A DNA stretch of 64,000 nt, taken from assembly GCF_036013935.1 (NCBI RefSeq), contig NZ_CP107902.1:1240001-1304000 (forward strand), read 5' to 3'. Below are positions 37,138-46,052 of this stretch, piece by piece; position 1 is the stretch's first letter; each line of letters opens with the position of its first letter. Below the pieces are notes generated by a model. The model saw nothing but the letters and a program-made list of their open reading frames with translations. It made no database searches and was not told the origin of the DNA. Source of the DNA: Streptomyces sp. NBC_00461. GTDB lineage: Bacteria > Actinomycetota > Actinomycetes > Streptomycetales > Streptomycetaceae. A program made the translations under genes and the position numbers.

Positions 37138-38850
37138 TTACGCAACCGCGGCGGGACCGGGCCCCAAGTGCGGCGGGGTGCACGCCGGCCGCACCTTGTG
37201 CACGAAGGAACGACGCAGAGCGTGGTACGGGGCATCCGGGTCGTCGAAGGTCCGGCGCATCCGGGCCAGCTCCTCCTCACGGAAGCCGGCCAGCGGGGTC
37301 GCGCTCTCCAGCCGGTCCAGCTCCGTCTTCTTCGCGGTGATCCGTGACGCCGTCGCCGGAAGTGACGCCAGACGCGCCGCCAGGCCACCGGTCTCCCGCG
37401 CGAACTCATCAGGACCGCAGTCGACCACCCTGTCGACGAGCCCGAGGCGCAGTGCGCTCGCCGAGCTCACCGGCAAAGCCTCACGCATGAGCCGTTCGGC
37501 GGTCGCGGGACCCACCCTGCGCGGCAGGGTGTACGTCCAGTACTCCGAGCCGTACAGGCCCATCAGACGGTAGTGAGGGTTCAGTACGGCGCCCGAGCGG
37601 CACCAGACCTCGTCGGCCGCCAGGGCCAGCATCACCCCGCCCGCCGCGGCGTTGCCCGCGACCGCCGCGACCACCAGTCGGTCCGTCGTCGTCAGGACCG
37701 CCTCGACCAGATCGTCGATGGCGTTGATGTTCGCCCAGGACTCGGCAGCGGGGTCGTCCGCGGCCTCGATGACGTTGAGGTGGATCCCGTTGGAGAAGAA
37801 GTCCCGTTCGCCGCCCAGCACCAACACCGACGTGGGCCGCGCGCACGCTTCCCGGTAGGCGTCCAGCAGGCGTCGACACTGCTCCGCGCTCATGGCGCCG
37901 CCGGGGAAGGAGAACGAGAGGAAGCCCACGTTCCCGTCCTCCCGGTAGCGGATGTCCGTCCAGGTGCGGTGGCTCACCTCGGGCAGCAGGGGCAGGGCGT
38001 GCTCGGGCAGGGGCGGCAGCCGGTCGCCCAGGGCCCGCACGGCGGGCAGTTTGAACGTGGGCGGCTGCCCGGGGCCGCGCCGGGGTCGCAGTTCGGGGAT
38101 CCACACGGCGCCGTCCTTGGTGGCCCGGCAGACCGCGCCGGCACGGGTGGCCAGCAGCTCGCCCGGGCGGCCACGCAACACGCTCTCGGGGTGACCGCCG
38201 TGCAGATACCACTCACCGCCGAGCAGTGTGTCCAGCACACCGGGCTGCGAGTCCGCCGCCCTCAGCTTGAGCAGGACATCCTGTGTGGAGTCCTCGGCCC
38301 AGTCGATTCGCCGGATGCTCTGGTCGAGGTAGGGGCGGGGACGCAGGCGGGCGTCGGCCGTGCGTGCCACGTCCTGCTTGCGTGGTACGTGGGTTCCCTC
38401 GGCGAAGCGCTCCACCGCGAGCATGACCGCCTCGAGCGCGGCGTCGGCGATCTCGCCGCGGTACAGCTCGCTCTTGGGAACCGGAGGGACCCGGCACGGC
38501 ACGCAGGCCCACACGTCTCCGGCGTCCATTTCCCCGTCGGCCTGCAGGACGGTGACGCCCCACTGCTCGACGCCCTCGTGAATCGCCCAGTCCAGGGAGG
38601 AGGGTCCGCGGTCGCCCACCGGCCCCGGATGGACGATGAGGCAGGTGTGCGCTGTCCATACCTCCTCGGGAATCGCCGTCTTCAGCATCGGCGCCACGAT
38701 GAGCTGTGGTGCGTGCCGCCGCACGGTTTCGGGCAACGAGCCGCCGGGCAGGGCGAGTTCCACCGCCACGGCGTGGCCACGGTCGCGCAGCTCGGCGTGG
38801 ACACGCTGGGTGAGGCTGTTGAACGCACTGGCTAGGAGCAGGATGTGCAC
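37138..38850 (-). CDS. hypX: HypX, aerobic CO-ligand synthase for hydrogenase
   Basis: 570 residues with two domains. The N-terminal half resembles N10-formyl-THF-dependent formyltransferases (HILLLASAFNSLTQRV, HPGPVGDRGPSSLDWAIHEG, QADGEMDAGDVWA). The C-terminal half (about 300-550) is an enoyl-CoA hydratase/isomerase fold (VGFLSFSFPGGAM, GGERDFFSNGIHLN, VAAVAGNAAAGGVMLALAADE). Known HypX makes CO from formyl-THF through formyl-CoA for the active-site iron under aerobic conditions, which fits an oxygen-tolerant enzyme. It lies 137 bp upstream of the small subunit and may begin the operon. Confidence 0.95.
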   Translation of the reverse strand: MHILLLASAFNSLTQRVHAELRDRGHAVAVELALPGGSLPETVRRHAPQLIVAPMLKTAIPEEVWTAHTCLIVHPGPVGDRGPSSLDWAIHEGVEQWGVTVLQADGEMDAGDVWACVPCRVPPVPKSELYRGEIADAALEAVMLAVERFAEGTHVPRKQDVARTADARLRPRPYLDQSIRRIDWAEDSTQDVLLKLRAADSQPGVLDTLLGGEWYLHGGHPESVLRGRPGELLATRAGAVCRATKDGAVWIPELRPRRGPGQPPTFKLPAVRALGDRLPPLPEHALPLLPEVSHRTWTDIRYREDGNVGFLSFSFPGGAMSAEQCRRLLDAYREACARPTSVLVLGGERDFFSNGIHLNVIEAADDPAAESWANINAIDDLVEAVLTTTDRLVVAAVAGNAAAGGVMLALAADEVWCRSGAVLNPHYRLMGLYGSEYWTYTLPRRVGPATAERLMREALPVSSASALRLGLVDRVVDCGPDEFARETGGLAARLASLPATASRITAKKTELDRLESATPLAGFREEELARMRRTFDDPDAPYHALRRSFVHKVRPACTPPHLGPGPAAVA

Positions 38851-39046
38851 GGCTGCCTCCGGGGCGGACGAACGGCAGGCAGCGATGGCCGCCGAACGCG
38901 ATCCTCGGGCAACGCGACCTGCCGTCCCCGACGGCAGGCGGTGAGATCATCCGAAAGCGGGCGCCGATCCGCCGTCCGGCCTCACCGGCCACGGCCGGCG
39001 GTGGCACCGACGGCCCGGCTCACCGAGTCGGCCGCGCGGTAAACGA

Positions 39047-39304
39047 TCATGTTCGTCGCAGGCCGCTGGTCATGCGCTCCCACCGGGAGCGGGTGGCGCC
39101 GAAGTGGGTCTCATGTGTCCAGATGTGGGTGCACGAGCGGCACTGCAGGTGGAGCAGGCTGCCGACGTGGGAAAGCAGGTAGCGCCAGTGCTCGGAACAG
39201 GTGCGCCCCTGTTCGCAGGTGGCGCACCCGCGACGGTCGTCGCAGTTCGGGCAGGCCACCCAGGCGCGACGCCCGATGTCCGCCTGCGGGTCAATCGGCA
39301 GCAT
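39047..39304 (-). CDS. Small zinc-ribbon-like protein
   Basis: 85 residues from ATG 39304, overlapping the upstream gene by 14 bases. Cysteine pairs CPNCDDRRGC, CATCEQGRTC and CRSCTHIW with HETHFG suggest one or two zinc sites. No family is recognised. It is transcribed toward the hydrogenase operon, 197 bp upstream of hypX, and could be its first or regulatory gene. Confidence 0.65.
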   Translation of the reverse strand: MLPIDPQADIGRRAWVACPNCDDRRGCATCEQGRTCSEHWRYLLSHVGSLLHLQCRSCTHIWTHETHFGATRSRWERMTSGLRRT

Positions 39305-39605
39305 CGCCGCCCCCTCTCCGCGGCAGCACACCGGCAAGGACCAGCTCGTCGTACATGCGCTGTTGTTCGGCGCTGAGGCCGGAATACAGCAGCTCATACG
39401 CCGCTTCCTCGCCGCGCAGCGCGGCGACGGGGTCCCAGTCGGGTCCGAGTGCGTCCAGGACATGAACCCGCCGGAGCAGTTCATGGGAGCTGAGGTCGAC
39501 GTCCAGGTCGACCGTCGGGAACGGGTCGGGGCGGTCCGCCGCGGGCGTGCTCTGCGCGGCGGGTTCGTCCGGTTCGCCTGGGACGGCGCGGCCATGGGAG
39601 GGCAT
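39291..39605 (-). CDS. Small conserved protein (DUF6400-like)
   Basis: 104 residues from ATG 39605. The conserved part (about 30-95) reads VDLSSHELLRRVHVLDALGPDWDPVAAL, then EAAYELLYSGLSAEQQRMYDELVLAGVLP, which I associate with the DUF6400 family of short helical proteins. It has no catalytic motif. It overlaps the zinc-ribbon gene, so the two are co-expressed. Confidence 0.7.
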   Translation of the reverse strand: MPSHGRAVPGEPDEPAAQSTPAADRPDPFPTVDLDVDLSSHELLRRVHVLDALGPDWDPVAALRGEEAAYELLYSGLSAEQQRMYDELVLAGVLPRRGGGDAAD

Positions 39606-39896
39606 GCGACCGAACGTAGGCAAGTGCTTCTCGCCCCGGCAAGAGCAGGTGGGAGAAGTCACAGCAGGCCCCGCGTCCCCAGGCGACGCGCGATGGCTAC
39701 CCGTACTTGCCGGGTGGAGCCGGGCGCGTTCCCCGCGCAGCACGGATACGCGCCGGGAAGAGGACCCTCTGCGGACCTCGGCCCGATCCCCTGGCCGACG
39801 CACCGGATGCGGCTCAGTGCGGATCCCTCGAACACGCTGCGGCGCAGGCCCACGTCCCTTTCTGCAGGCGCCTGGCTCCAGCGCCCTCGGCGACCC

Positions 39897-40583
39897 TCAG
39901 GCGGTCGGCTCGTCCGCGAATTGGTTGGTGTCGAAGAGCTGGTTGATGTGTCCGCCGAGTTCGGACCAGTGCTGTCCGGAGAGTTCGGCGGCGGCGCGGG
40001 CGTTGCCGGTGGCGCAGACGTCGACGAGCTGGTCGTGGTGCTCGATGGTGTTGCGGCCGCCGAGCAGGGTGGAGAACTTGCGGTAGAGGATGCGGTGGAT
40101 CTGGGGGTGGAGCTGATCGACGATCCGGCTGAGTACGGGGTTGTCCGCCGCCGTGATCGGAACGGCGTGGAAGTGGTCGTCGGCGGCGAGGGCAGCCGTG
40201 GTGTCGTTGCTGGCGACGGCCTGTTCGAAGGCGCGGTTGGCGTCGCGCATGCGCTTCAGGTCCTGCTCGGTCATGACCGGTACGGCGGTCTCTATGGCGA
40301 GTTGGTCGAGGGAGCGCAGGACGGCGAGGGTCTTTCCGACGTCGCGGCGGTTGAGGGTGGTGATGCGGGTGTAGACACCCGGCTTTGCCTCGACCAGGCC
40401 GATGTCGGCGAGCCGGGCGAGCGCCTCGCGCACCGGGGTGCGGCTGAGCCCGAGACGCTCGGCGAGCTCGCCGTCCTTCACCTTCTCTCCCGGGACGAGT
40501 TCGCCGCGCACGATGGAGTCGCGCAGGCGGTCGAAGACCTCGTCACTGAGGAGGCGGCGGGAGACAGGACTGTCGAGTGACAT
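39897..40583 (-). CDS. GntR-family regulator (FCD type)
   Basis: 228 residues from ATG 40583. Winged-helix head: VFDRLRDSIVRGELVPGEKV and RLGLSRTPVREALARLADIGLV. The FCD ligand-binding domain (about 85-220) has the metal-ligand pattern D..FH near LAADDHFHAVPI and H near NTIEHHDQLVDV. It lies 97 bp downstream of the racemase gene and probably senses an amino or dicarboxylic acid and controls the transporter-racemase unit. The bases before the start (ATTGCGTACGATAC) resemble those before the transporter gene. Confidence 0.88.
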   Translation of the reverse strand: MSLDSPVSRRLLSDEVFDRLRDSIVRGELVPGEKVKDGELAERLGLSRTPVREALARLADIGLVEAKPGVYTRITTLNRRDVGKTLAVLRSLDQLAIETAVPVMTEQDLKRMRDANRAFEQAVASNDTTAALAADDHFHAVPITAADNPVLSRIVDQLHPQIHRILYRKFSTLLGGRNTIEHHDQLVDVCATGNARAAAELSGQHWSELGGHINQLFDTNQFADEPTA

Positions 40584-40680
40584 ATTGCGTACGATACATC
40601 GCTTGCGATCCCGGTCCATCCGCCTCGCTCTCACTTCGACTCGCCTGCCCTCCTTCTCATGCGGCTCCTCATGCAGCTCC

Positions 40681-41394
40681 TCATGCGGCACGGGCCCGGC
40701 GGACGAGGGCCCGGGCCAGGATGACCGCCGGGTCGATGAGGGGGACGTCGACGGCGTCGGCGGGCAGGCCGAGGGGGATCTCGGTGCAGCCCGCGATGAT
40801 GGCTTGCGCGCCCTGTCCGGTCAGCTGCAGTGCGGCGTCGGCGAGGGGTGCGGTCGCCGCGCCGTTCTTGCCGGCCTTGACGGCGCGGATGGCGGCCATG
40901 ACCTCGTCCTGCCGGCTGGTGGGGTCGGGCAGGGCGAGGCGGATGCCGTAGCGGTCGAGCCATTCCTGGTAGAGGCCGGCCTGGACGGTGCCGGTGGTGG
41001 CCAGCAGCCCCGCGGTGCGGACGGTCGGCCGCAGGGTGGCGAGATGGCGCGCGACTTCGCCGATCATGTGGACGATCGGCAGGCCGACGTGGTCGGCGAT
41101 GCGGGGCACGAAGGCGTGCGCGGTGTTGCAGGGGATGGCGATGACGGTGGCGCCGGCCTCGCGCAGGACGCGGCTGCCGTTGAGGAGCCAGGGGGTGGGG
41201 TCCGTGCCGTTGCCGAGGAGGGCCTCGGTGCGGTCGGGGATGGTGGGATCGGACCAGATGACCGTTCTGAGATGGTCCTGGTCGCTGTGGCCCGGAGTCA
41301 TCGACACCAGCTTGGCGTAGAAGTCGGCGGTGGCCGCCGGTCCCATGCCGCCCAGGATGCCGATGACCTCCGTGGTGCCGGTCGGGCTGGTCAC
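40681..41394 (-). CDS. Aspartate/glutamate racemase family protein
   Basis: 237 residues. The pair of catalytic cysteines is in AIPCNTAHAF and IIAGCTEIPLGL, and the N-terminus EVIGILGGMGPAATADFY is that of PLP-independent aspartate racemases. The start overlaps the symporter stop as ATGA, so transport and racemisation of L/D-aspartate or glutamate are coupled. The length is normal. Confidence 0.93.
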   Translation of the reverse strand: MTSPTGTTEVIGILGGMGPAATADFYAKLVSMTPGHSDQDHLRTVIWSDPTIPDRTEALLGNGTDPTPWLLNGSRVLREAGATVIAIPCNTAHAFVPRIADHVGLPIVHMIGEVARHLATLRPTVRTAGLLATTGTVQAGLYQEWLDRYGIRLALPDPTSRQDEVMAAIRAVKAGKNGAATAPLADAALQLTGQGAQAIIAGCTEIPLGLPADAVDVPLIDPAVILARALVRRARAA

Positions 41395-42773
41395 TGCGCG
41401 GTGTCCTTCTGGAGGGTGCGTTCCAGCGACGGCTCGGGGCTGGTGGCGGCGTCGCCGGGTGCGGCCGCCTCGTCGGCTTCGTGGGCGGTCTCGCCGGAGC
41501 CATGTTTGACCTCGCGCCGCTTCTCGGAACTGTCGACGACGGCGGCGGCGAGCGAGTTGCCGACGACGTTCACACCGGTGCGGGCCATGTCGACGATGAA
41601 GTCCACGCCGAGGAGCAGGGCGATGCCCTCGGCGGGCAGCCCGATGCTGTTGCCGGCCGCGATGAGGACGACGACGGAGGCGGAGGCGACGCCGGCCATG
41701 CCCTTGGAGAGGATGACGAGCACGCCGACCATGAGGAGCAGGGCGGGCAGGGAAGTGTCCGCGCCGTAGGCGTTGGCCAGGAAGACCAGGGCGGTGGCCT
41801 GGTAGAGGACGGAGCCGTCGGTGTTGAAGGAGTAGCCGAGGGGGACGACGAACGAGGTCGTGGACCGGCTCAGCCCGAAGGCTTCCAGCTTGACCATGAG
41901 CGGGGCGAGGACGGATTCGGAACTACGGGTGACGAAGGCGATCCCCGCCAGATTGGCGATGGACTTCAGCAGTTCGACGTAGCGGATGCGGAAGATCGCG
42001 GCGATGAGGGGGAAGAGCACGCCGATCACGATGACCAGGCCCGCGTAGACGACGGCGATGAAGCCGGCGAGGCTGCGCAGGTTGGCGAAGCCGTAGTGGG
42101 CGACGTCGTAGGAGATGAATCCGAGAACGCCCAGGGGCGCGACACGGATGACGTAGCCGACGACCTTGAACATCACTGCGGCGACGGACTCCAGCACGGA
42201 GGCGAAGGGGGCGGACTTCTCCCCGACCGCGGCCATGGCCACGCCCACCAACAGCGCGAAGACGATCGCGCCGAGCAGGTTGCCCTCGCCGAACGCGGCG
42301 AAGATGTTCTTGGGTACGGCGTTCAGGACCAGCGCGTGGAAGTCGATGCCCTGGCCCAGACCGCTCAGGTCCTTGGCGTCAGCCCCATGGACGGGGGCAC
42401 CCTTGCCGATGCCGGTGAACTTGGCCAGGCCCACCGCGATCAGGAGGATGACCGTGGTGACGAGTTCGAAGTAGAGGATGGCCTTGCCCGCGATCCGGCC
42501 GACCTTCTTGACCGACTCCATGCGGGCGATGCCCAGCACGATGAGCGGGAACACCAGCGGCAGGACCACGACCTGGACCAGGTTGAGGAAGACGTCGCCA
42601 AGGATTTTCATCTGCTCGCCGGCGTTCGGCGCGAGGGAGCCGATCAGGGCTCCGAGGCCGACGGCGATGATCGACTGAACGCCGATCGGCATCCGAAGAC
42701 ATCGCCGCAGAAGTCCTCGACGGGGCGCGGTGCGGGTGCCGGGGCTGGCGGCTGGGGCGTGTGGTGCGGCCAT
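41391..42773 (-). CDS. Dicarboxylate/amino acid:cation symporter (DAACS)
   Basis: 460 residues from ATG 42773 with AGGAGG upstream. About eight transmembrane helices are visible with the family's re-entrant serine-rich loop FVTRSSESVLAPLM and the substrate site DMARTGVNVVGNSLAAAVV, where most members have NVTGD. The charged C-terminal tail after residue about 420 is cytoplasmic. It should import aspartate, glutamate or C4-dicarboxylates with Na+ or H+. First gene of a three-gene unit with racemase and GntR regulator. Confidence 0.93.
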   Translation of the reverse strand: MAAPHAPAASPGTRTAPRRGLLRRCLRMPIGVQSIIAVGLGALIGSLAPNAGEQMKILGDVFLNLVQVVVLPLVFPLIVLGIARMESVKKVGRIAGKAILYFELVTTVILLIAVGLAKFTGIGKGAPVHGADAKDLSGLGQGIDFHALVLNAVPKNIFAAFGEGNLLGAIVFALLVGVAMAAVGEKSAPFASVLESVAAVMFKVVGYVIRVAPLGVLGFISYDVAHYGFANLRSLAGFIAVVYAGLVIVIGVLFPLIAAIFRIRYVELLKSIANLAGIAFVTRSSESVLAPLMVKLEAFGLSRSTTSFVVPLGYSFNTDGSVLYQATALVFLANAYGADTSLPALLLMVGVLVILSKGMAGVASASVVVLIAAGNSIGLPAEGIALLLGVDFIVDMARTGVNVVGNSLAAAVVDSSEKRREVKHGSGETAHEADEAAAPGDAATSPEPSLERTLQKDTAQ

Positions 42774-42791
42774 GGCTACCTCCTGGGGTAT

Positions 42792-42817
42792 CCAATATAT
42801 TGCGCTCTGCGTATTGG
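42792..42817. promoter_or_regulatory. Inverted repeat in the symporter/aspartase divergent region
   Basis: CCAATA and TATTGG arms enclose ATTGCG...GCG, 18 bp upstream of the symporter start. The ATTGCG core also occurs just before the GntR gene (40580s), so this is a candidate site for that regulator. Confidence 0.45.
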
Positions 42818-42917
42818 CCAGTAGATTGGTCCTCAGAACAGACACCTGTCAAGGGGGTTCCGGGCGTTCCGGGGGTTTGGGGTTCCGCACCCGGCACGCC
42901 GCAAGAAGCCGGCGGCT

Positions 42918-43028
42918 ATGACGAGGGGCGGAGAAGCAGAGATGGCACCCGCCAGGCGTGTCGAGCACGAACTCGTCGGGGACAAAGGGGTTCCGGCCAC
43001 CGGCTACTACGGCGTGCACACGAGGTAG
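42918..43028 (+). pseudogene. aspA: 5' fragment of aspartate ammonia-lyase
   Basis: The frame from ATG 42918 (or 42942) reads ARRVEHELVGDKGVPATGYYGVHT and then stops at TAG 43028. This is the invariant N-terminus of aspartase (R-x-E-x-D/E-L-x-G...YYGxxT). The remaining 430 or so residues are gone. It diverges from the aspartate-type transporter and racemase, so the unit once included a deaminating step. Confidence 0.85.
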
Positions 43029-43518
43029 CCGCGGAGAAGTTCGTTCGCGGTAGAGACGATCTTCCGGACCGGACCGGGCCGGACCAGATCGGACCGAATC
43101 GGGCGGCGCGGAGCTGTCAGGCGCGCGTCCCTGCCCGCCGGGCACCCTGGACGACTCGGGCAGGGACGTACGCCTGCTCATGGTCACCGTGGCGACCGGT
43201 CGCCGAACGCAGCGGCGTGATCAACCGGTCGCACCGGCATCTGCACGGACTGGACCCGGCATGGGAAGCACGGGCCTACCGGGAGTGCCGCCGCCAAGCC
43301 AGGGGCACCACACCGAATCGACCTGCGTCCTCAAACGCAGGCATTGCGCAACGGCCGCTCGGCATCCCTTGGCATGGCATCGCTTGGCAGGAGCAAGCGG
43401 ACGTGGCCCACGACCGTGGGTTCACTCCCCCGCAGCTCGGGTCATCGCGCGGGCGACCCGGCTGCCCGCGGGTTGTCCCCGTTGGGGATCTTGCCTGAGG
43501 GGGTTCCGACCCTGAGCG
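43029..43518. other. 490-bp region without a supported gene
   Basis: This follows the aspartase fragment. It includes a run of GGACCGGACC-like repeats near 43070-43110 and weakly open frames without ribosome sites. I see no recognisable product; it is probably scar sequence from the aspartase deletion. Confidence 0.5.
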
Positions 43519-44313
43519 CTATCCGAACAGGCGGCGCTGGATCTCCCGCCGGTACTCCTCCAGCGTCCTGTCGAGATGTGCCGCCGTGGCCTCGGCCGCC
43601 TCGTCGGGCCGGCCGTCGCGAATGGCCCGGTAGATCACCTCGTGCTCCACGACCGCGGACTCGGTGCCTTCGCCGAGCGAGTCGTGGATCCCGATCGCGC
43701 TGGACTGCCGCTGCAGTCGTCGCGCGTCACGCACGGCGCTGACGAGGAAGGTGTTGTGCGAGGCCGCGGCCACGGACATGTGGAAGTCCTCGTCCGCCTG
43801 GTTGAATTCCTCGACCTGCCCGTGGACGAACCCGTGGCGGCACTGTTGCATGGCCACCTCGATGGTCCGCAGCTCGGCGGGCGTGGCACGGGTGGCGGCC
43901 AGACTGCTCGCGGCCATCTCCTGAACCCTGCGGAACTCGAACAGCATGAGTACGTGATCGAGGTCGACGGGGCGGAAGAAGCCGCCCCAGCGACTGGTGA
44001 TGAGCATGCCCTCGTCGTCCGCGACGAACAGTCCACGGCCCTTTTGGGCCTTGACCCGGCCGAGCGCCGAAAGGATCTTCACGGCCTCCCGCACCACCGC
44101 CCTGCTGGTGTCCAGAGTCTGGGCCAGATCATTCTCGGTGGGCAGCCGATCGCCCGCCACCAGACGGGACTCGGCGATGAACTCAAGGATCCGCTCCGCC
44201 ACGATCTCGTAGCCGGGCCGGTAGTCACGCCGCTCGTCCGCGCCGTTCACCGCCGCCGCAACGGTGGGTGCCTGCGTCGGCAAGGCCGCCTGGGCCGCGG
44301 GCGTGTCGTTCAT
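43519..44313 (-). CDS. GntR-family regulator (FadR/FCD type) of the sugar operon
   Basis: 264 residues from ATG 44313 with AGGAGG nine bases upstream. Winged helix: YEIVAERILEFIAESRLVAGDRLP and TLDTSRAVVREAVKIL. FCD domain (about 115-255): FEFRRVQEMAASSLAA, EDFHMSVAAASHN and VVEHEVIYRAIRDG, giving the metal-binding D/H set. The gene diverges from the ABC sugar transporter, and a palindrome lies in the shared region, so it is the likely operon repressor responding to a sugar acid. Confidence 0.9.
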   Translation of the reverse strand: MNDTPAAQAALPTQAPTVAAAVNGADERRDYRPGYEIVAERILEFIAESRLVAGDRLPTENDLAQTLDTSRAVVREAVKILSALGRVKAQKGRGLFVADDEGMLITSRWGGFFRPVDLDHVLMLFEFRRVQEMAASSLAATRATPAELRTIEVAMQQCRHGFVHGQVEEFNQADEDFHMSVAAASHNTFLVSAVRDARRLQRQSSAIGIHDSLGEGTESAVVEHEVIYRAIRDGRPDEAAEATAAHLDRTLEEYRREIQRRLFG

Positions 44314-44387
44314 CTGTCCTGCCTCCTGGCTGACGCAACTCTGCGGCTTATCGCTGTTGAGCCGCGGTAATCGTAGCGCAAGCATCA

Positions 44388-44402
44388 ATGAGTCGTACTC
44401 AT
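44388..44402. promoter_or_regulatory. Candidate GntR operator ATGAGT-cgt-ACTCAT
   Basis: A perfect 6-bp palindrome with a 3-bp centre lies 75 bp upstream of the GntR start and about 280 bp upstream of the transporter gene. FadR-type GntR proteins bind short palindromes of this form. Confidence 0.55.
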
Positions 44403-44528
44403 TTGGCAAGTAGATCCACATCGTGGAGCCCGATCTTCCATCCCTACATAGGGTGACTTATCAGGAATTTAAGGCCATCGCGTTGCGTCATCACTCGCAA
44501 ATCGATGAGAAGAAGGCCGCACAAACCC

Positions 44529-44559
44529 TTGACGGCCCCCTCGATAAGGCGCCTAATTT
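44529..44559 (+). promoter_or_regulatory. Possible promoter of the sugar transporter operon
   Basis: TTGACG (44529-44534) and TAATTT (44554-44559) are spaced 19 bp and lie about 125 bp upstream of the binding-protein start. The spacing is slightly long, so this is tentative. Confidence 0.35.
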
Positions 44560-44684
44560 CTTCCGCAGCGGCATGCGGAACGGCCGCCGCGGTATCCGAC
44601 GCCCGACCGGTTCGGCCAGGTGTCGCCCATTCCTCGCGCCACCTGCCCGTCTCGGGGCGCCCTGTACAAGCAGTGGAGTCGCAC

Positions 44685-46052
44685 ATGACCGTCAACAAGC
44701 CTTCGTCCGGCCGGGAGAGAGTGTCCGGCAAGAGGCGCGCGGCGCTGCTGGCCGCCGGCGCCGCCGCCGCGGCGCTGACCCTGACCGCCTGCGGCGGTGG
44801 CACGACGGGTGCGGCGACGAGCAAGGACGGCTTCGCTCAGGCGCCGCAGAAGAAGGACGGCGCGCTGACCGTCTGGGTTGACGCGACCCGCATGGACGCC
44901 GCGAAGCTGTACCAGAAGCTGCACCCCGAGGTGAAGCTGAACATCGTCAGCTACGACGGTGACGCCAACGGCTCGAACTACCTCCAGACCAAGGTCCAGT
45001 TGTTCAACCGCACCGGCAAGGGCTGGCCGGACGTCGTCTTCAGCTCCCAGAACAACGAGGCCAGCTGGGCGGTCGACGCCGGCTTCGCCGCACCGCTCAA
45101 CAAGGGCCTGGTCGACGACGCGACCCTGGGGCAGTTCGCGAAGGGCGCCAACGACGTCTGCACGGTCGACGGCAAGGTCTACTGCCTGCGCAACGACCTC
45201 TCCCAGGCGGTGCTCTGGTACAACGCGCCGCTGCTGAAGAAGTTCGGCTACTCCGTGCCGACGACCTGGGAGGAGTTCCAGGCGATCGGCGAGAAGGTCG
45301 CCAAAGAGCACCCCGGCTACCTAGTGGGTGACGCCGGTGACTCCTTCACCCCCGAGATCTACCTGTGGGCGAGCAAGTGCGGCGCCAACCACATCACCGG
45401 CCCCAAGGCCGTCTCGGTGAACACCAGCAGCGAGGCCTGCACCAAGATGGCCAAGCTCCTGGACGTGCTGATCAAGAACAAGTCCATGTCCATCAGCGGC
45501 GTCTTCAGCACCGACTTCGGCAAGAACGAGGCCGACAAGGTCCTGCTCATGCCTGGCCCGGCCTGGTTCGGCGGCGCGGTCTTCCGCGACACCCTGAAGG
45601 TCCCGGCGAAGCAGATCGCGGCGGCTCCGATCCCGCAGTGGCAGGGAGACAGTTCGACCTCCACCGGCAACGTCGGCGGCGGTACCTGGCTGCTGTCCCA
45701 GCACTCCACCCACATCAAGGCGGCGACCGACTTCCTGAAGTGGGTCACCACCGACAACGCCTACCAGGGTGAGAAGGCGCCGGGCTACCCGGCCTACGCG
45801 CCCGCGGCCGAGGTCTGGCTGAAGGGTCAGGGCACCGCCGGCTACTTCGCCAGCGACCTGAACGCGCTCAAGACCGGGTCCTCCCAGGTCTGGCCCGAGT
45901 GGGGTTCCGGCCAGTTCAGCCAGGAGGCGATCTGGGCCGCCACCGTCAAGCCCGCCATCACCCAGGGCAAGACCATCGAATCCCAGCTGCCCGCGTGGCA
46001 GGACTCCATCGTCAAGTACGCCAAGTCCAACGGATACAAGGTCTCCCAGTGA
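44685..46052 (+). CDS. ABC sugar transporter substrate-binding lipoprotein
   Basis: 455 residues from ATG 44685 with GGAG upstream. A basic N-region and hydrophobic helix end in the lipobox LTAC, so C36 is lipid-modified and the protein is anchored outside the membrane. The mature part is the family 1 extracellular binding fold (LTVWVDATR, WPDVVFSSQNNEASWAVDAGF, PTTWEEFQAIGEKV, TGNVGGGTWLLSQHS). An unusual number of Cys in the mid-region (DVCTVDGKVYC, KCGAN, EACTK) may form disulfides. The substrate is probably a fucose/rhamnose/arabinose-type sugar, judged by the downstream genes. Confidence 0.93.
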   Translation: MTVNKPSSGRERVSGKRRAALLAAGAAAAALTLTACGGGTTGAATSKDGFAQAPQKKDGALTVWVDATRMDAAKLYQKLHPEVKLNIVSYDGDANGSNYLQTKVQLFNRTGKGWPDVVFSSQNNEASWAVDAGFAAPLNKGLVDDATLGQFAKGANDVCTVDGKVYCLRNDLSQAVLWYNAPLLKKFGYSVPTTWEEFQAIGEKVAKEHPGYLVGDAGDSFTPEIYLWASKCGANHITGPKAVSVNTSSEACTKMAKLLDVLIKNKSMSISGVFSTDFGKNEADKVLLMPGPAWFGGAVFRDTLKVPAKQIAAAPIPQWQGDSSTSTGNVGGGTWLLSQHSTHIKAATDFLKWVTTDNAYQGEKAPGYPAYAPAAEVWLKGQGTAGYFASDLNALKTGSSQVWPEWGSGQFSQEAIWAATVKPAITQGKTIESQLPAWQDSIVKYAKSNGYKVSQ

